Part shown: positions 33,189-36,552 of the stretch, piece after piece
Layout: each line of letters starts with the position of its first letter
How positions within the stretch are numbered: position 1 is the stretch's first letter
Origin: a bacterium
Lineage (GTDB): Bacteria > Verrucomicrobiota > Verrucomicrobiia > Limisphaerales > JAJXZI01
NCBI GenBank assembly: GCA_021780115.1
Contig: JAJXZI010000033.1
Coordinates: forward strand, 1-36,552
Length of the DNA stretch: 36,552 nt
Reading direction: 5' to 3'
Program-made: the position numbers and the translations under genes
Notes under the pieces: generated by a model
Told to the model about the DNA's origin: nothing
Database searches by the model: none
What the model saw: only the letters and a program-made list of their open reading frames with translations

Positions 33189-33398
33189 TGCGACCAAAAC
33201 CGGGCGGTGCTTCAGCAGACCGGACCGTGAAGCAGAACGGTGGCTTGGCTTTGGGATCTGGGGCGTGACGGGGGCAGAGGCCGCCCTCGGATCCGCTTTC
33301 ACGCCGCTACTTTCGCGGACAAGGACGAAGGGCGGGGCCGAAACGATTCCTCGCCGGAGAAAATTGCCCCGCCACCCTCCGGCGACGCCACAGCGCCC

Positions 33399-33427
33399 TT
33401 GCAAAGGGACCGTCGGGCCGCCATGAT
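33399..33427 (+). promoter_or_regulatory. candidate leaderless promoter of the coiled-coil gene
   Basis: TTGCAA, 17 bp, CATGAT, then 6 bases and the ATG at 33434. The gap between the -10 box and the start codon is the same as for the LON-domain gene. Confidence 0.35.
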
Positions 33428-33433
33428 GAGCGG

Positions 33434-34234
33434 ATGAAAAGCAAAACCGGCTTGGTCGTGTTGTCGGTCGCCTGCCTGGCGCTCGTCATCCTGCTCTTCG
33501 TCCATCGCAAGCAGGCGGCGGAACAAAAACTGGCGGACACGCAGACCATCCTGAACATCTCGAACCAGTGGACCGACACCAGCCTCAAACTCGAGGAGCA
33601 AAAGCAGGTCAACGTCTCCCTGCTGAAAGACCTGGACCGCACCAACGCCTACATCGCCTCCCTGACGAACAGCCTGACCCAGACCACCGCCAGCCTCGCC
33701 AAGACCTCCGACGACTTGGAGGCCGCGCGCAGGTCGGTCAAGGCGGCGGAGGACGAGATCGCCAAACGCGATGTCCGGATTTCCGAGTTGGAGGCGCAGA
33801 ATCTCAACCTGGACAAGCGCGCCGGTGAATTGACCAACGCCATTGCCAGCCTCAACGTCAAGATCGCCGAGACCCAGCACAAGCTTTCCGCGGCCGAAGG
33901 CGACAAGGCCTTCCTCGAAAAGGAACTCCAACGCCTCATGGGAGAGAAGGCCGACTTGGAAAAGAAGTTCAACGACTTGGAAGTGCTGCGCGCCCAAGTC
34001 AAACGCCTGAAAGAGGAACTCGTCGTCGCCCGGCGCCTGGATTGGATCCGCAAAGGCCTCTGGGGCGGGACCGACGTCAAAGGCGCGGAACTGCTGATGC
34101 AGAAACCGAACGCTGGTGCCGCCGCGGCGGACACCAATCGCTACAACCTGAACGTCGAGGTCGGCTCCGACGGCAGCGTGCATGTCATCCCGCCACTGAC
34201 GAACCGGCCGGCGACCAATCCGCCGCCGCGATGA
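33434..34234 (+). CDS. membrane-anchored coiled-coil protein of unknown function
   Basis: I do not recognise a family. The 266-residue product has a short basic start, one hydrophobic helix (about residues 7-23, LVVLSVACLALVILLFV), a long coiled coil rich in Leu, Lys, Glu, Gln and Asn (about 27-205, with heptad-like runs such as LEKELQRLMGEKADLEKKF), and a Pro/Asn-rich C terminus (NVEVGSDGSVHVIPPLTN). It should be anchored in the inner membrane with the coil outside. Its stop overlaps the moaA start (ATGATG), so the two are translated together, but a link to molybdenum cofactor synthesis is not evident. The start ATG lies directly downstream of a promoter-like sequence; no Shine-Dalgarno sequence is present. 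Confidence 0.85.
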   Translation: MKSKTGLVVLSVACLALVILLFVHRKQAAEQKLADTQTILNISNQWTDTSLKLEEQKQVNVSLLKDLDRTNAYIASLTNSLTQTTASLAKTSDDLEAARRSVKAAEDEIAKRDVRISELEAQNLNLDKRAGELTNAIASLNVKIAETQHKLSAAEGDKAFLEKELQRLMGEKADLEKKFNDLEVLRAQVKRLKEELVVARRLDWIRKGLWGGTDVKGAELLMQKPNAGAAAADTNRYNLNVEVGSDGSVHVIPPLTNRPATNPPPR

Positions 34235-35286
34235 TGCCGCGCCCGCTCACCGACGCCTACGGCCGCGTCCTGCGCGACCTGCGGGTGAGCCTGACGGACC
34301 GCTGCAATTTCCGCTGTCTGTACTGCCTGCCGGAAACGGAGGCGGCCGTGAATTTCTATCGCGGCCACTGGGCGAAACTCCCCGCGCCCGCGCCCATCGT
34401 CCATCAATGGCAGCCGCGGGCCAACCTGCTCACCTTCGAGGAGATCGAGCGCGTCGTCCGTCTCCTCGCCGCCTGGGGCGTCACCAAGGTGCGCCTGACC
34501 GGCGGCGAACCGCTGCTCCGCCGCGACGTGGAGCAACTGGTCGCGCGCCTGGCCCGGACGCCTGGCCTGCGCGACCTGGCAATGACCACGAACGGCTTTC
34601 TCTTCGCGCCGAACGCGGCGGCGCTGCGCGCGGCGGGATTGCAGCGCGTCAGTTTCAGCCTCGATTCGCTGGAGCGCGAAAACTTCAAGAAGATCACCGG
34701 CCGCGACGGCCTCGACACCGTGCTGGCCGCCCTCGAACAGGCCAAGCAACTGGGCTTCCAGCCGGTGAAGGTCAACGCGGTGGTCATCCGTGGGATTAAC
34801 GACCACGAGATCGAGGCGCTGGCCGGCTTCGCCCGGGACCGCAACGTCCGCCTGCGCTTCATTGAGTTCATGCCGTTGGATTCCGGCCGCGCCTGGCAGC
34901 GCGAAATGGTAGTGTCAGGCCGTGAAATCCTGGACCGTCTCCGCGCGCGGTTCGCGCTGCGGCCGGTCCTGGCGGAAAACCCGTCCGAGACCGCCCGGCG
35001 CTGGTCATTCGCCGATGGCCGCGGCGAGATCGGCCTCATCGCTCCGGTGAGCGAGCCGTTCTGCGGCCATTGCGACCGGCTGCGCCTGACGGCCGACGGC
35101 AAGATCCGGACCTGCCTGTTCAGCGTGGGGGAGCACGATCTGCGCTCCCGGCTCCGCAACGGCGCGACCGACGACGACTTGGACGAGTGGCTGCGCGCGG
35201 TGGTGCGAGGCAAGGAGGAGCGCCATCACATCGGCGAGCCGGGCTTTGTCCAACCGGAGCGGACGATGAGCTGCATCGGCGGATGA
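34231..35286 (+). CDS. moaA: GTP 3',8-cyclase MoaA
   Basis: MoaA is the radical-SAM enzyme that starts molybdopterin synthesis from GTP. The 351-residue protein carries the SAM cluster motif CNFRCLYC (Cys25, Cys29, Cys32), LTGGEPLLRRDVEQL, VSFSLDSLERENFKKITG, FIEFMPLD, the second 4Fe-4S ligands CGHC and TCLF (Cys278, Cys281, Cys295) and the C-terminal Gly-Gly tail (MSCIGG) needed for activity. Between YCLP and LLTFEEI there are about 31 residues, where the Escherichia coli enzyme has about 12, so this loop carries an insertion of roughly 19 residues. The start ATG at 34231 overlaps the stop of the coiled-coil gene; a second ATG follows at once. No other moa gene is in the window. Confidence 0.95.
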   Translation: MMPRPLTDAYGRVLRDLRVSLTDRCNFRCLYCLPETEAAVNFYRGHWAKLPAPAPIVHQWQPRANLLTFEEIERVVRLLAAWGVTKVRLTGGEPLLRRDVEQLVARLARTPGLRDLAMTTNGFLFAPNAAALRAAGLQRVSFSLDSLERENFKKITGRDGLDTVLAALEQAKQLGFQPVKVNAVVIRGINDHEIEALAGFARDRNVRLRFIEFMPLDSGRAWQREMVVSGREILDRLRARFALRPVLAENPSETARRWSFADGRGEIGLIAPVSEPFCGHCDRLRLTADGKIRTCLFSVGEHDLRSRLRNGATDDDLDEWLRAVVRGKEERHHIGEPGFVQPERTMSCIGG

Positions 35287-35673
35287 AACGTTCGCTGACA
35301 AGGCCGAAACGCTCGGAGAGCCGCGGCTTGTCCCCTCCACACGCCCACCCGGGCAGCGGACTTCTCGTTGTGGGTTCTGATTCCAGGTTTCGGATGGCCG
35401 TGACTTTGGCGGCGCTTTGGCGGTGACTCCTGCTTGACCTTCGTCAGGCAAGGCGTAGGGTTGTGGACGCGCGGTGAAAATCGTCCGGCCCTGTCGGTCG
35501 TTCCGAACATGAAACGTGCTGTATTCTTCCAGGTGCCGCTCACCTTGGCGTTGCCGGCCGGCGGACAGTACCAACCGCAAATTCGCGCAACACGGCTCAG
35601 TTCTATTGGTCGGATTGAGTCGTCTCGGTTAGACCGGGGCCGTAGGTTTCGGGAGTTTTAGCCAAGATCGTGT
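35287..35673. other. intergenic region after moaA
   Basis: These 387 bases hold several small signals but no secure gene. GACAAG (35297-35302) and CTTGTC (35327-35332) with adjoining CCG/CGG form a hairpin just after moaA, without a T run. A heptamer-like tract (TTCTGAT, TCCAGGT, TTCGGAT) lies at 35375-35395. TTTGGCGG occurs twice 11 bases apart (35405 and 35416), directly before a promoter-like TTGACC (35434) with TAGGGT after 16 bp (35456). A 50-codon frame (35509-35661) follows it and starts with a hydrophobic stretch; I do not call it a gene because nothing in it is recognisable. From about 35580 on the sequence becomes less GC-rich. Confidence 0.5.
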
Positions 35674-36291
35674 ATGAAGACATTGAATGGCATGCGGCGA
35701 ATGCTCCCGAAATTGTTGCTCGTACTAGGAGTATGGTTTTACGCTTCAGGTGCTTTGGCTCAGGGCCTTATTGAATTCTCGAATTGGGGGCCAGGGTCGG
35801 ATGCGCCGGTCTATGATGTGGACGGGAGGACTCCATTGGCCGGACCGGCGTTCTCGGCCCAACTTTACGCGGCGGCGCCCGGAAGCAGTTTGCAGCCAGT
35901 AGGAGTGCCTGTTCCATTTCAAAGCAGTAACCCAGGGTATTTTATGGGGGATGTGGTTGCAGTGCTTGGTGTCCCCCAAGGGGGCACGGCGGTGGTGCAG
36001 GTAGTCGCATGGAGAGCCAGCGATGGTTTGACCTTCGAGGCCGCTGATCACCCCGGTGGACACGTTGGAGAATCCTCCGTAATTACGGTGCGTGGTCTGG
36101 GCGGTCTGCTTCCTCCGCCCTCATCTGCTGATCCGGCCACCTTGTTTGGGCTGCAGAGTTTTTCGCTGCATGTCGTGGTGCCTGAGCCATCGGTTTTCGC
36201 CATTGGGCTGCTGGGAGGGTCCCTCTTGGCGCTGGGCCGGCGCCGGCACTGGGCCCGGGGCGCGGTAAAGCTCACACCCGCTCCACCATGA
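35674..36291 (+). CDS. PEP-CTERM sorting-domain protein
   Basis: This 205-residue secreted protein has a Sec signal (basic start, then LPKLLLVLGVWFYASGALAQ with cleavage after Ala-Gln) and a C-terminal PEP-CTERM tripartite signal: VPEPSVFAIG, a hydrophobic LLGGSLLALG helix and GRRRH. Such proteins are exported and processed by exosortase, usually in bacteria that make an exopolysaccharide. The middle (IEFSNWGPGSDAPVYDVDGR, AQLYAAAPGSSLQPVGV) resembles a family of small Verrucomicrobiota secreted proteins whose role is unknown. The tail continues 14 residues past the Arg-rich cluster, slightly longer than usual. Base composition is visibly less GC-rich than that of the neighbours. No exosortase gene is in the window. 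The stop overlaps the following frame as ATGA. Confidence 0.88.
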   Translation: MKTLNGMRRMLPKLLLVLGVWFYASGALAQGLIEFSNWGPGSDAPVYDVDGRTPLAGPAFSAQLYAAAPGSSLQPVGVPVPFQSSNPGYFMGDVVAVLGVPQGGTAVVQVVAWRASDGLTFEAADHPGGHVGESSVITVRGLGGLLPPPSSADPATLFGLQSFSLHVVVPEPSVFAIGLLGGSLLALGRRRHWARGAVKLTPAPP

Positions 36292-36552
36292 ACTGTCCGG
36301 CAGCACCGTGGTGGCAGATGCGGTTGAACCCGAGCGGCGCCCCCCAACTTGGCGGCACCAACACCCCGGCGTTTGCGGCTACGGGCGGCCGGTTGCAGCC
36401 GCCTTTCATTCGGAACGGTTTCCTTTGGACCTGCCAGCACGTCGGGCTGAACAGTGCGGACGGCACATACAGTGGAGACCAGACCGGTTCCAGCGTGAAC
36501 CGTTCGGGAATACAATGGTGGAAGCTACAGTTGAACTCGACGGGCACTCCGC
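36288..36552 (+). CDS. repeat-containing surface-type protein, 5' part
   Basis: An open frame runs from the ATG at 36288, which overlaps the PEP-CTERM stop, to the end of the window (88 codons). It contains two related segments, PWWQMRLNPSGAPQLG near residue 7 and QWWKLQLNSTGTP near residue 76, about 69 residues apart, and between them GFLWTCQHVGLNSADGTYSG followed by DQTGSSVNRSGI. I recall this kind of sequence from large Verrucomicrobiota surface proteins. There is no signal peptide, and the frame has no stop for at least 30 bases before the ATG, so either the real start differs or this is a fragment of a larger gene. Function unknown. Confidence 0.55.
   Translation, partial: MNCPAAPWWQMRLNPSGAPQLGGTNTPAFAATGGRLQPPFIRNGFLWTCQHVGLNSADGTYSGDQTGSSVNRSGIQWWKLQLNSTGTP

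Larger units (their letters stand above)
33095..33433. other. divergent intergenic region between serA and the coiled-coil gene
   Basis: No gene is supported in these 339 bases; the open frames have no family-like content. The region holds the serA promoter (33112-33140), the promoter candidate of the coiled-coil gene (33399-33427) and a nested inverted repeat at 33157-33188 (CGCGGG with CCCGCG outside, TGGTT with AACCA inside around TTCAG). The right half of that repeat reads as heptamers (CAGAACC, AGAATCC), like the tracts elsewhere. The rest shows no pattern that I can name. Confidence 0.6.

Overview
The window is GC-rich (about two thirds G+C by eye) and looks like a chromosomal segment of a Verrucomicrobiota bacterium, probably close to the Pedosphaera/Limisphaera group. 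The evidence is a pseudopilin with a C-terminal H-X9-DG motif, a PEP-CTERM secreted protein, degenerate heptamer repeats between and inside genes, and very few Shine-Dalgarno sequences. No sequence search was possible, so the taxonomic call is an inference. No rRNA, tRNA, CRISPR array, transposase or phage gene was seen.

Layout. 1-4.0 kb: the 3' part of a GH63-like glucosidase, then on the minus strand purA with an overlapping small FKBP-type gene, then a PHP-family histidinol-phosphatase. 4.2-13.9 kb: the most distinctive region, a five-gene plus-strand cluster of circularly permuted ATP-grasp, alpha-E, transglutaminase-DUF2126, a second ATP-grasp fused to alpha-E, and a second transglutaminase. 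It is preceded by an exact -24/-12 (sigma-54 type) promoter match. Such clusters have been predicted to make or attach an unknown peptide (the amidoligase analysis of Iyer, Aravind and colleagues), but their product is unknown. 14.0-15.8 kb: rpsA (ribosomal protein S1) on the minus strand with a clear intrinsic terminator.

16.2-21.2 kb: an H-X9-DG pseudopilin, two different APC-superfamily amino-acid permeases (the second with a structured leader) and a WecG/TagA-type glycosyltransferase. 21.2-25.7 kb, minus strand: a membrane-anchored PQQ-like beta-propeller, a two-domain sulfurtransferase, a cysteine synthase with a perfect TATAAT box, and a Tat-exported xylose-isomerase-like TIM barrel. 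25.9-27.6 kb: a gene encoding only the C-terminal half of carbamoyl-phosphate synthase large subunit, implying a split carB.

27.7-36.5 kb: an OPA/GlpT-type transporter; a LON-domain protein overlapping a DUF1844 protein; serA followed by a secreted parvulin; a membrane-anchored coiled-coil protein overlapping moaA; a less GC-rich PEP-CTERM protein; and the start of a repeat-containing surface-type protein that runs off the window.

The housekeeping links are purine (purA), serine (serA), cysteine (cysteine synthase plus sulfurtransferase), pyrimidine/arginine (carB half) and molybdopterin (moaA) synthesis. The accessory interest lies in the sigma-54-linked amidoligase cluster, in repeat sequences inserted in frame in its largest gene, and in a set of candidate promoters lying so close to start codons that leaderless or very short-leader transcripts are implied.
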